DNA of 15,051 nt from contig CALEJO010000085.1 in the NCBI GenBank assembly GCA_937898155.1, positions 1 through 15,051 of the forward strand, read 5' to 3'. This document shows positions 1 to 5,822 of the stretch, one piece after another. Under the pieces are notes generated by a model. The model ran no database searches. It saw nothing but the letters and a program-made list of their open reading frames with translations, and had not been told where the DNA came from. A program made the position numbers and the translations under genes. Numbering within the stretch: the first letter of the stretch is position 1; each line of letters begins with the position of its first letter. The DNA is from an uncultured Clostridia bacterium. Its GTDB lineage: Bacteria; Bacillota; Clostridia; Oscillospirales; CAG-272.

Positions 1-389
1 AGCGCCGTGAAATCGCCGCCGTCGTCGATCATGACGTCGGGATGGCAGGAAAGCGCCGCCACCAGATGCTCGGTATAAGTTTTTTCGTCCGCGCCGTGGA
101 GCGCGAAGACGTTTACGCCCAGCTCGGAAAGCGCCGCCGCCACGTCGTCCTGCGTGGAAAGGGGATTACAGCCCGTCGAATAGACCTCGGCGCCGCCCGC
201 GCGGAGCACGGTGGCGAGATACGCCGTCTTGGCTTCGAGGTGGATCGACATGGCGATCTTTTTGCCCGCGAAGGGCTTCGTTTGCTCGAATTCGCGCGCG
301 ATCGCGCTCAAAACGGGCATATAGCTTTTGACCCAGTTGATTTTTTCGTGCCCGCTCGGAGCGAGCGACGCGTCGCGGATGATACTCAT
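1..389 (-). CDS. ahcY: S-adenosylhomocysteine hydrolase (adenosylhomocysteinase), N-terminal part, truncated by window edge
   Basis: The enzyme hydrolyses S-adenosylhomocysteine to adenosine and homocysteine in the cytosol, removing the product inhibitor of methyltransferases. Only the first 129 residues are present; the NAD-binding domain and C-terminus lie beyond position 1. Reading the minus strand from the ATG at 389 gives recognisable family blocks: MSIIRDASLAPSG at the N-terminus, HLEAKTAYLATVLRAGGAEV (50-69), CNPLSTQDDVAAAL (74-87) and the substrate-binding block IDDGGD (121-126). The wording resembles the short bacterial/archaeal-type enzyme more than the long proteobacterial or eukaryotic one. 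The start is supported by AAAGGA about 7 bases upstream, overlapping the end of the ymdB-like gene. That gene ends 11 bp upstream on the same strand, so the two probably form one transcript. Family assignment is firm; completeness cannot be judged here. Confidence 0.9.
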   Translation of the reverse strand, partial: MSIIRDASLAPSGHEKINWVKSYMPVLSAIAREFEQTKPFAGKKIAMSIHLEAKTAYLATVLRAGGAEVYSTGCNPLSTQDDVAAALSELGVNVFALHGADEKTYTEHLVAALSCHPDVMIDDGGDFTA

Positions 390-400
390 AAGCAATCCTT

Positions 401-1183
401 TCAAAACGTGACACGTTCGATCGAACGCGCTTTTTTGGTTTCCCGATCGACCTCGACCAGCACGCCGTGTGCCGTGACGGGGGCTTGCGACGGGAGAAAT
501 TTGACGGGAAGTCCCGTCGTCATTTTTTCGATGATGCACGAGGGCTCAATGCCGAGGACGCTGTTTTGCGGCCCACACATCCCGACGTCCGTGATATAGG
601 CGGTGCCGCGCGGCAAAATCTGCTCGTCCGCGGTCATAACGTGCGTATGCGTGCCGAAAAAGAGCGTCAGCGCGCCGTCGAGCGCAAAGGAGAGCGCCTG
701 CTTTTCCGACGTCGCCTCCGCGTGGAAGTCCAGCACGGAAAGGTCGTATTCCCCCTCGTAGCGTTTGAGCAGCCGCCGCGCCGCGAAAAACGGGTTTTCC
801 AGCGGCTCCATTTCGACGACGCCGAGCAGATTCAAAACGAGAATCCGCATTCCGTCGGCGTCGATCAGCGCGGCGCCGTCGCCCGGCACCTCCGGCGGAT
901 AATTCGCGGGGCGGAGAATCCTCGGATTATTTTCAAACAGCGCCTTTGCCTCGTAGCGTTTGAACGCGTGATTGCCCGTCGTGATGACGTCCGCGCCCGC
1001 CGAAAAGAGCATTTCCGCCGATTCGGCGTCGATGCCGTTCTGCGCGGCGCTGTTTTCGCCGTTGACGACGGTCAGCGAAACGCCGTGCGCTTTCTGAAAC
1101 GCCCGCAAATGATTTTTAAGGTAGACGCAGGAGGAGAGGCGGCTCACATCGCCGAGTGCCAAAATGCGAAACGGTTCTGCCAT
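401..1183 (-). CDS. ymdB: YmdB-family (TIGR00282-type) metallophosphoesterase
   Basis: This 260-residue protein matches the YmdB family of calcineurin-like phosphoesterases, which in Bacillus subtilis is a cyclic-nucleotide phosphodiesterase affecting biofilm and motility decisions. Expected two-metal ligands are visible: D12 in LGDV, E43-N44 in NGEN, N71-H72 in GNH, H154 in DFHAEATSEK, and H179 and H181 in GTHTH. The block GTAYITDVGMCGP is also typical. Length is normal for the family, and there is no signal peptide or membrane segment, so it is cytosolic. One oddity is SRLSS after GDV, where relatives usually read something like VGSPGR. The ATG at 1183 has AGAAAGG upstream. It is the first gene of a leftward operon with ahcY and diverges from dnaA. 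In Bacillus, ymdB lies near recA, which here is across the origin block. Function is inferred from family; the substrate is not visible. Confidence 0.9.
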   Translation of the reverse strand: MAEPFRILALGDVSRLSSCVYLKNHLRAFQKAHGVSLTVVNGENSAAQNGIDAESAEMLFSAGADVITTGNHAFKRYEAKALFENNPRILRPANYPPEVPGDGAALIDADGMRILVLNLLGVVEMEPLENPFFAARRLLKRYEGEYDLSVLDFHAEATSEKQALSFALDGALTLFFGTHTHVMTADEQILPRGTAYITDVGMCGPQNSVLGIEPSCIIEKMTTGLPVKFLPSQAPVTAHGVLVEVDRETKKARSIERVTF

Positions 1184-1224
1184 TCGTTTGCCTTTCTATG
1201 ATTCGACAGTTTACTTCGAGTTTC

Positions 1225-1253
1225 ATTGTATCACAGTTTTCCCGCAAATTCCA
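1225..1253 (-). promoter_or_regulatory. Candidate extended -10 promoter for ymdB-ahcY
   Basis: Read on the minus strand, positions 1233-1225 give TGATACAAT, an extended -10 element (TGN before a TATAAT-like hexamer). A 17-bp spacer separates it from a poor -35 match, TGGAAT (1253-1248). A transcript would start near 1218, about 35 bases before the ymdB ATG at 1183 and upstream of its AGAAAGG ribosome binding site. Weak -35 elements are tolerated by extended -10 promoters. This is a motif call only. Confidence 0.5.
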
Positions 1254-1279
1254 TACCTGACGGGAAATTTTTCAAAAAC

Positions 1280-1307
1280 TTTCTTTTTTCGCGCGCGAAA
1301 AAAGAAA
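1280..1307. repeat. Perfect 28-bp palindrome upstream of the dnaA promoter
   Basis: Both arms are exact reverse complements across all 28 bases with no spacer, centred between 1293 and 1294. The layout is TTTC, T6, the alternating core CGCGCGCG (1290-1297), A6, GAAA. The right end lies 6 bp from the -35 hexamer of the dnaA promoter and about 50 bp from the ymdB -10. It could be an operator for a dimeric regulator, an extruded or transcribed hairpin, or a terminator-like element. It lacks the GC-stem plus T-tract of a classic terminator. The palindrome is seen directly; its role is unknown. Confidence 0.85.
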
Positions 1308-1313
1308 TATGTC

Positions 1314-1342
1314 TTGACTTTATATTTAATGTATATTATAAT
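1314..1342 (+). promoter_or_regulatory. Sigma-A-type promoter of dnaA
   Basis: TTGACT (1314-1319) is separated by exactly 17 bp from a perfect TATAAT (1337-1342), in very AT-rich DNA (1319-1356). One mismatch to the full housekeeping consensus makes this the strongest promoter in the window. A start near 1349 would give a leader of about 45 bases before the dnaA GTG. No perfect TTATCCACA DnaA box is visible around it, so autoregulation by DnaA is not obvious. Confidence 0.85.
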
Positions 1343-1394
1343 ATATATAATAATAAGGCAGATTCTGTCTTTCACGCAGAAAAGAGGGTGCAAC

Positions 1395-2762
1395 GTGAAT
1401 TCAAATCAATCCTATCAGGAAATCTGGGCGATCGTGCGGGACGAGCTCGCAAAGCAGTATAGCGACGCCGTGATGGAGCTGTGGTTCAATCACTTCGAGC
1501 TGGTCTATCTCGACGAAAAGGACGCGCTGCTGACGACGACGAGCGAGGGATTCGTATCGATCCTGAATCGCAAATACGCGCCGGAGATCGCCAAACTTTT
1601 TGAACGCACGCTCGGATTCCCCGTCCGCGTGCGGATCTACGCCAAGGAGGGCTTTCAGCTTTCCGCGGCGCTCACAGACACGGTTTCCGATCCCGCGCCG
1701 GAACCGGCGACCAACGCGCCCCGCACCGAGGACGCGCGCCCCGACGCTTACGTTTACGAAAACGACTATACCTTTGAAAACTTCATCGTCGGCAGCTCCA
1801 ATAAGCTCGCGCACGCGGCGTCCGTCGCGGTCGCCAATCACCCGACGGCATATAATCCGCTCTTTCTCTACGGCGCGAGCGGGCTCGGCAAAACGCATCT
1901 GATGAAAGCGATCGCCAATGAGCTCAAACGCACGCGCCCCGGCTTCAATATCATCTTCGTCCGCGGCGAGGACTTCACAAACGAGCTGATCCGCGCGATC
2001 GAAAAGAAAACGACCGCGCAGTTCAAGGAAAAATACCGCAGTGCCGACATCTTGCTCATCGACGATATCCACATCATCGCGGGCAAGGTCTCGACGCAGG
2101 AGGAATTCTTCCACACGTTCAACGCGCTTTACGATGCCGACAAGCAGATCGTTCTGACGTCCGACCGTCCGCCGAAGGACATCGTGCATCTCGAAGAACG
2201 CATCCAGAGCCGCTTTGAGGGCGGTCTGATCGTCGATATCCAGCCGCCGGACACCGAGCTTCGCATCGCGATCCTCAAACGCAAGGCGATGATCATGAAC
2301 ATCGACCTTTCCGACGACGTATTGACGTTTCTCGGCGAGAACGTGAAAAACAACATCCGCCAGCTTGAAGGCGTCATCAAAAAGCTCGGCGCATACAGCT
2401 TTGTCAACGGCGTGCCGATCACGGTCGATATCGCCCGCTCGGTCCTTTCGAGCGTGATCTCCGGCGTCGTGCCGCCCACGCTCGTCGCGGAGCAGGTCAT
2501 CGAAAACATCTCGAAGCGCTACGGCGTATCCGTCGAGGACATCAAAGGCAAAAAGCGCACGCAGGAGATCGCGATGGCGCGGCATATCGCCATCTACGTC
2601 ATCCGCCGCGTGACGAACATCTCTCTGCAAAACACCGCCAAGATTTTCGGGCGCGATCATACGACGATCCTTTCGTCGATCGACGTCATCAATAAGCGCA
2701 TCGCGGAGGACAGCTCGTTTGAATACGAGATCAGCGATATCTGCGGGGAATTCACCTCGTAA
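1395..2762 (+). CDS. dnaA: Chromosomal replication initiator protein DnaA
   Basis: DnaA is the AAA+ ATPase that binds DnaA boxes, melts the origin and loads helicase. The 455-residue product shows all four domains: an N-terminal interaction domain (about 1-85), a short Pro/Ala-rich linker (about 95-115), the AAA+ domain, and the C-terminal DNA-binding domain. Walker A is GASGLGKT (160-167) and Walker B is ILLIDD (219-224). The C-terminal signature GRDHTTILSS begins at residue 419, just before the usual C-terminal helix. I chose the GTG at 1395 because AGAGGG lies about 7 bases upstream, the promoter at 1314-1342 fits it, and the product then begins like other DnaA proteins (NQSYQEIWAIV). An in-frame ATG at 1164 would place the start upstream of the promoter and is implausible. 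dnaA is separated from dnaN by the putative origin rather than by a short gap. Confidence 0.97.
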   Translation: MNSNQSYQEIWAIVRDELAKQYSDAVMELWFNHFELVYLDEKDALLTTTSEGFVSILNRKYAPEIAKLFERTLGFPVRVRIYAKEGFQLSAALTDTVSDPAPEPATNAPRTEDARPDAYVYENDYTFENFIVGSSNKLAHAASVAVANHPTAYNPLFLYGASGLGKTHLMKAIANELKRTRPGFNIIFVRGEDFTNELIRAIEKKTTAQFKEKYRSADILLIDDIHIIAGKVSTQEEFFHTFNALYDADKQIVLTSDRPPKDIVHLEERIQSRFEGGLIVDIQPPDTELRIAILKRKAMIMNIDLSDDVLTFLGENVKNNIRQLEGVIKKLGAYSFVNGVPITVDIARSVLSSVISGVVPPTLVAEQVIENISKRYGVSVEDIKGKKRTQEIAMARHIAIYVIRRVTNISLQNTAKIFGRDHTTILSSIDVINKRIAEDSSFEYEISDICGEFTS

Positions 2763-2777
2763 ATTTCGGTGAATTTC

Positions 2778-2800
2778 GTTTTCCTCCCACGGTGGAAAAC
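2778..2800. repeat. Hairpin just after dnaA
   Basis: GTTTTCC (2778-2784) pairs perfectly with GGAAAAC (2794-2800), beginning 16 bp after the dnaA stop codon. Two further C-G pairs can form inside after one T-T mismatch. No T-tract follows, so it is not a standard terminator. Its right arm overlaps a DnaA-box-like site on the minus strand. Confidence 0.55.
2791..2799 (-). promoter_or_regulatory. Weak DnaA-box-like site
   Basis: The minus strand reads TTTTCCACC, two mismatches from TTATCCACA. It lies within the hairpin after dnaA. It is listed because it has the same core, TTTTCCAC, as the sites at 2924 and 2941; alone it would not be convincing. Confidence 0.3.
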
Positions 2801-2825
2801 AATCGAAAAGAGTGCGTGGCGCGTT

Positions 2826-2843
2826 CTTTTCCGTGCGGAAAAG
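2826..2843. repeat. Short perfect inverted repeat in the origin spacer
   Basis: CTTTTCCG (2826-2833) is followed after TG by its exact reverse complement CGGAAAAG (2836-2843). It has the same pattern, pyrimidine arm, GC core and purine arm, as the palindrome at 1280-1307 and the hairpin at 14999-15022. No T-tract follows. Role unknown. Confidence 0.5.
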
Positions 2844-2854
2844 TCGGAGAAAAC

Positions 2855-2887
2855 GAACGGAAAAAATTTTTATTTTTCGTTCTTTTT
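2855..2887 (+). terminator. Possible AT-rich intrinsic terminator of dnaA
   Basis: GAACGGAAAA (2855-2864) can pair with TTTTTCGTTC (2873-2882) through ten pairs, including one G-U, around an 8-base loop. A run of five Ts follows at 2883-2887. The shape is that of a terminator, but the stem has few G-C pairs and would be weak. If real, it ends dnaA transcripts before the origin core. Confidence 0.35.
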
Positions 2888-2923
2888 GCCGCAAACGGAG
2901 CCGACTCGGAATTCTCCCGAAAT

Positions 2924-2932
2924 TTTTCCACA
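2924..2932 (+). promoter_or_regulatory. DnaA-box-like site TTTTCCACA
   Basis: This is one mismatch (A to T at the third position) from the consensus TTATCCACA and keeps the CCACA half. It is one of the two best matches in the window and lies on the same strand as the sites at 2941 and 2994, as expected for an ordered array. Confidence 0.5.
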
Positions 2933-2940
2933 TTTTCTTC

Positions 2941-2949
2941 TTTTCCACC
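2941..2949 (+). promoter_or_regulatory. Weak DnaA-box-like site
   Basis: TTTTCCACC differs from TTATCCACA at two positions. It starts 17 bp after the start of the better site at 2924, in the same orientation. It is supported mainly by that proximity. Confidence 0.3.
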
Positions 2950-2993
2950 GCACCTTTTCCCGTTCTTTTCAACGGACGACCGACGGGCGTTTT

Positions 2994-3002
2994 TTCTCCA
3001 CA
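2994..3002 (+). promoter_or_regulatory. DnaA-box-like site TTCTCCACA
   Basis: This is one mismatch (third position) from TTATCCACA, on the plus strand. With the site at 2924 it forms the pair of best candidate DnaA boxes in the spacer. Confidence 0.45.
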
Positions 3003-3112
3003 AAAAGCGCACAATTTCCGACACGTTTTCCGATCGCTTTTTCATCCGATCGCAGCGGCAATTTTCTTTCCGGTCGCTCCCTTTTCTCGGTTTTCCCGAT
3101 TTTCCCCCGTCT

Positions 3113-3128
3113 CTACCGCTACTACTAC
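3113..3128 (+). promoter_or_regulatory. Candidate DnaA-trio element (CTA triplets)
   Basis: Positions 3119-3127 read CTACTACTA, with a further CTA at 3113 in the same triplet register. The opposite strand therefore carries 3'-GAT repeats, the known DnaA-trio pattern that guides single-strand binding by DnaA in Bacillus. A C-rich run (3101-3108) precedes it and AT-rich DNA leads to dnaN, which matches the known order. The weak point is that no good DnaA box lies directly next to it; the nearest plus-strand one ends at 3002. Confidence 0.45.
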
Positions 3129-3152
3129 CAATAGCTTTTCTATTCTGTTCTC

Positions 3153-3168
3153 TTGCGCAGAAGCGCAA
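3153..3168. repeat. Hairpin between the CTA triplets and dnaN
   Basis: TTGCGC (3153-3158) and GCGCAA (3163-3168) pair perfectly around an AGAA loop. No T-tract follows on either strand, so it is not a standard terminator. It sits in the dnaN leader or origin edge. Function unknown. Confidence 0.5.
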
Positions 3169-3175
3169 ATCGGCT

Positions 3176-3184
3176 TGTGTAAAA
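3176..3184 (-). promoter_or_regulatory. Weak DnaA-box-like site near dnaN
   Basis: The minus strand reads TTTTACACA, one mismatch from the relaxed consensus TTATNCACA. It lies at the AT-rich end of the spacer, about 35 bp before dnaN. Motif support only; part of the match is a poly-A run, so chance is likely. Confidence 0.25.
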
Positions 3185-3218
3185 AAAAGATTTCGATATA
3201 TTTTCGGAGGTAATTTTT

Positions 3219-4397
3219 ATGAAGGTCACATTCAAAAAGGACGAACTTTTGCTCGCCATCACCAAATCGCTCGGTTGTGTCTCCACGGAAAAGACGATCA
3301 ACGCCATCGAGGGCATCCTGCTGACGACGATCGGGGACAAAAAGTGCCTAATTTGCGCTTACGACCTCGAAAAAGGCATCAAGATCACCGTTGCGGCGAA
3401 CGTGTTGAGCGGCGGTTCGATCATCATGAACGGCAATAAGCTGTCGAGCATCGTCAAATATATGCCCGGCAACGTCACGATCGAAACGGAAGAAAACGAA
3501 GAATCCGGCATGGCGACGGTTTCGAGCGGCCGCTCGAAATTCCAAATGCATTATCTGCCCGGCGATTCGTTCCCGCAGATGCCCGAGTTGAATCCGGACC
3601 GTCGGTTCGCGATCCCGCAGAAAATGCTGAAAAATCTGATCGACCGCACGGTCTTCTCCGTCTCGACGGATGAAACGCGTCCGGCGCTGATGGGACTTTG
3701 CTTTGAAGTCAACGAAAATCAGATCAACGTGATCGGATGCAACGGCTATCGCCTCGCCATCCGAAAGGTGAATATTCCGACGGGCATTTTCGCCAAGGGC
3801 GGCGAAACGGAAATCAGCTTCATCGTGCCCGGAAAGACCGTGCAGGAGCTTTCGCGTCTCTTGGAAGACAAGGACGATCTCATTCAGTTCTCGCTGACGA
3901 GAAAGCACGCGCTGTTCCACTTCGGCATCAAATGCGGCACCGAGGAAAAAGAGGCGATCGTCTTCACACGTCTGATCGACGTGCCGTATATCGAGTATCG
4001 CCGCTTTATTCCGAAAGAAAACAAGACGTTTGTCACGCTGAACCGTGACGCGCTGGAAGACGCGCTGGAACGCGCGGCGATCGTCACAGAAGAACGTGTC
4101 GCGGGACAGGTCAAAAGCTCCGTGAAGTTCGATTTTGCGGGCGACGTGCTGAATATCAGCGCACTCTCCGCGGCGGGCAACTTCTTCGACGAGATCAATG
4201 TGGAAAAGACGGGCGACGACCTTTCGATCGCGTTCCCGTGCAAATATATGATCGAAATTCTCCGCGCGGCGGACGATGAGGAGATCAAGCTCTCGCTGAC
4301 CTCGTCGTATATGAGCATGGTGATCGAGGGCGCGACGGAAAAAGAGGACGGCTCGGAATTTCTCTATCTCGCGCTTCCGATGAAAACGAGAGAATAA
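3219..4397 (+). CDS. dnaN: DNA polymerase III subunit beta (sliding clamp)
   Basis: DnaN forms the ring-shaped homodimer that holds DNA polymerase III on DNA and recruits repair factors. The 392-residue product shows the three clamp domains in order (roughly 1-130, 131-255, 256-392). Recognisable blocks are SGRSKFQMHYLPGDSFPQMP in domain 1, VSTDETRPALMG at the start of domain 2, and YRLAIRK later in domain 2. The C-terminus YLALPMKTRE contains the usual LPM/V-R/K end. At 392 residues it is slightly longer than the common 365-380; part of the extra length appears to be a longer loop around GTEEKEAIVFTRLIDVPYIE in domain 2/3. The ATG at 3219 has GGAGG at 3206-3210. It is the first gene of the compact dnaN-to-pepV run; only three bases separate it from recF. 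I see no convincing promoter of its own. Confidence 0.97.
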   Translation: MKVTFKKDELLLAITKSLGCVSTEKTINAIEGILLTTIGDKKCLICAYDLEKGIKITVAANVLSGGSIIMNGNKLSSIVKYMPGNVTIETEENEESGMATVSSGRSKFQMHYLPGDSFPQMPELNPDRRFAIPQKMLKNLIDRTVFSVSTDETRPALMGLCFEVNENQINVIGCNGYRLAIRKVNIPTGIFAKGGETEISFIVPGKTVQELSRLLEDKDDLIQFSLTRKHALFHFGIKCGTEEKEAIVFTRLIDVPYIEYRRFIPKENKTFVTLNRDALEDALERAAIVTEERVAGQVKSSVKFDFAGDVLNISALSAAGNFFDEINVEKTGDDLSIAFPCKYMIEILRAADDEEIKLSLTSSYMSMVIEGATEKEDGSEFLYLALPMKTRE

Positions 4398-4400
4398 CCC

Positions 4401-5522
4401 ATGTATCTCGACTGTGCGATATTTGAGAATTACCGCAATATCGGGCATTATCCGTTTTCCTTTGATAAAGGGATCAATATTCTCTACGGCAAGAACGCGC
4501 AGGGCAAAACCAACGTCGTCGAGGGCATTTATCTATTCAGCGCAGGCAAGAGCTTTCGCCACGCGCGCGAGCGGGATTTGATTCTATCGGATAAAAATTT
4601 CTCGCAAGTCAGCATTTCTTATGTGGATTCCGTGCGGGAGAATAAAATGTCGATGCGATTTTTCCGCGAAATGTCGAAAGAAATGTTCAAAAACGGCGTG
4701 AAAATCGGGCGAATGTCGAATTTCATCGGCAATTTCAAGTCCGTTCTGTTCTGTCCCGAGCATCTGTCGATCGTAAAGGACGAGCCGGCGGAGCGACGCA
4801 CGTTTTTGGATAACGCAATCTCGCAGATCGACCGCCCCTATCTCGCGGCGCTGATGGAGCATAAAAAACTGCTCGAACAGCGCAACGCGCTTCTGAAAAA
4901 CGCCGAGCAGGCGGGCGAGAGCTTCGCGCTGACGATCGAAGTGCTGTCCGAAAAGCTCGCCGACAGCGCCGCCATGATCACGGCGGCACGCGCGAAGTAT
5001 CTGACGCGGCTCTTTGCGCTCGTCAACGGCTATTTGCAGGAAATGACGGGAAAAAGGGAAAGCGTGACATTCCGCTATCTTTCGCATATCTCGGAAACGG
5101 ACGATACGGAGGCGCTCTTCGACGTCGAAGAAAACCGCAAAAAATACCGCACGGTGCTGACGAAGGACGTCGCCAAGGAAACCGTGATCGGCTCGACGAT
5201 CGGCGGTGCGCACCGCGATGATTTCGAGATCCTGCTCAACGGCATGAACGCGAAAATTTTCGCGTCGCAGGGGCAACAGCGCAGCATCGCGCTTTCGATG
5301 AAGCTCGCGGAGGGCGAAATTTCGCGGGAGGAGAGCGGGGAATATCCCGTTTTTCTGCTCGACGACGTGCTATCCGAGCTGGACCGCGAACGGAAAGAAT
5401 ACGTGCTGTCCGAGCTTCACGACCGGCAGGTGATTCTCACGACCTGCGACGAAAACGACTTCGCCGGCATCGGCAACACGACGAAAATTTACGTGGAAAA
5501 CGGCAATTACTTTTATCAATAA
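4401..5522 (+). CDS. recF: DNA replication and repair protein RecF
   Basis: RecF is an SMC-like ATPase that binds gapped DNA and, with RecO and RecR, helps load RecA. The 373-residue product has Walker A GKNAQGKT (30-37), the ABC signature SQGQQRS beginning at residue 289, and Walker B LLDDVLSELD with D321-D322. A charged helical middle segment (about 145-190) fits the short coiled-coil lobe of the family. Length is normal. The ATG at 4401 begins three bases after the dnaN stop; the upstream sequence GAGAGAATAACCC is a poor ribosome binding site, so translation is probably coupled to dnaN. The S4-domain gene yaaA, often found between dnaN and recF in Bacillota, is absent. Confidence 0.97.
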   Translation: MYLDCAIFENYRNIGHYPFSFDKGINILYGKNAQGKTNVVEGIYLFSAGKSFRHARERDLILSDKNFSQVSISYVDSVRENKMSMRFFREMSKEMFKNGVKIGRMSNFIGNFKSVLFCPEHLSIVKDEPAERRTFLDNAISQIDRPYLAALMEHKKLLEQRNALLKNAEQAGESFALTIEVLSEKLADSAAMITAARAKYLTRLFALVNGYLQEMTGKRESVTFRYLSHISETDDTEALFDVEENRKKYRTVLTKDVAKETVIGSTIGGAHRDDFEILLNGMNAKIFASQGQQRSIALSMKLAEGEISREESGEYPVFLLDDVLSELDRERKEYVLSELHDRQVILTTCDENDFAGIGNTTKIYVENGNYFYQ

Positions 5523-5532
5523 GGAACGCATT

Positions 5533-5790
5533 ATGTTTTTACACATCGGCAATCACAAAAACGTTCGGCTCGACGAGATCGTCGGTATCTTCGATACGGA
5601 TACGGCGACGATCGCCAAGCAGACGAAGCAATATCTCGCGGACTGTGAAAAGCGCGGTGAGACGGTCAACGTGACGACCGAGCTCCCGAAATCGTTTGTG
5701 CTGACCGCGAAAAACGGCAAAAATACGGTCTATTTTTCTCAGCTTTCCGTCAAAACGCTCTGTGCGCGCGCGGAAGGCAACGATATCTGA
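5533..5790 (+). CDS. remB: RemB/YaaB-type DUF370 protein
   Basis: This 85-residue protein matches the DUF370 family (RemA/RemB), whose Bacillus members influence extracellular-matrix genes; RemA is a DNA-binding regulator. Visible family features are the start FLHIGNHKNVRLDEIVGIFD, the block PKSFVLTAKNGKNTVYFSQL and the final helix with TLCARAE. The position between recF and gyrB is exactly that of B. subtilis yaaB (remB), which strengthens the call. AAGGAA right after the recF stop serves the ATG at 5533. It is probably cytosolic, with no signal peptide. Whether it controls matrix genes in this organism cannot be told. Confidence 0.9.
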   Translation: MFLHIGNHKNVRLDEIVGIFDTDTATIAKQTKQYLADCEKRGETVNVTTELPKSFVLTAKNGKNTVYFSQLSVKTLCARAEGNDI

Positions 5791-5822
5791 CAAAAGCAAA
5801 TCAAGTGGGAAAGGAACACACT

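Larger units (their letters stand above)
2763..3218. other. Putative replication origin (oriC) in the dnaA-dnaN spacer
   Basis: This 456-bp spacer contains no credible gene. It is AT- and pyrimidine-rich compared with the flanking GC-rich genes. It holds several sites one or two mismatches from the DnaA box TTATCCACA, several inverted repeats, a C-rich run followed by CTA triplets, and an AT-rich tail (3181-3218). Gene orientation diverges around this area, and in many Bacillota oriC or part of it lies between dnaA and dnaN. No perfect TTATCCACA occurs, which is the main weakness. The origin could instead be split with, or lie in, the 1184-1394 spacer. Confidence 0.65.

Noticed and set aside
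166..414. An 82-codon minus-strand frame near the left edge
   Set aside because: It is out of frame with the well-supported AhcY reading from 389 and has Arg-rich shadow composition.
1164..1394. An N-terminal extension of DnaA from the ATG at 1164
   Set aside because: It would place the start upstream of the promoter and produce a low-complexity Ile/Tyr-rich segment unknown in DnaA; GTG 1395 fits the ribosome binding site and family start.
1401..3014. A 537-codon minus-strand frame opposite dnaA
   Set aside because: Same shadow pattern as the large gyrase antisense frame; no ribosome binding site or family motif, and it would cover the origin spacer.
3175..3202. TTGTGT-16-TATATT as a dnaN promoter
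   Set aside because: Transcription would begin near 3209, inside the GGAGG ribosome binding site at 3206-3210, so the leader would be destroyed.
2769..3439. Several short plus-strand frames in the dnaA-dnaN spacer
   Set aside because: Three overlapping frames are all open, residues are Phe/Ser/Arg-rich from T/C runs, none has a good ribosome binding site, and one runs into dnaN out of frame.
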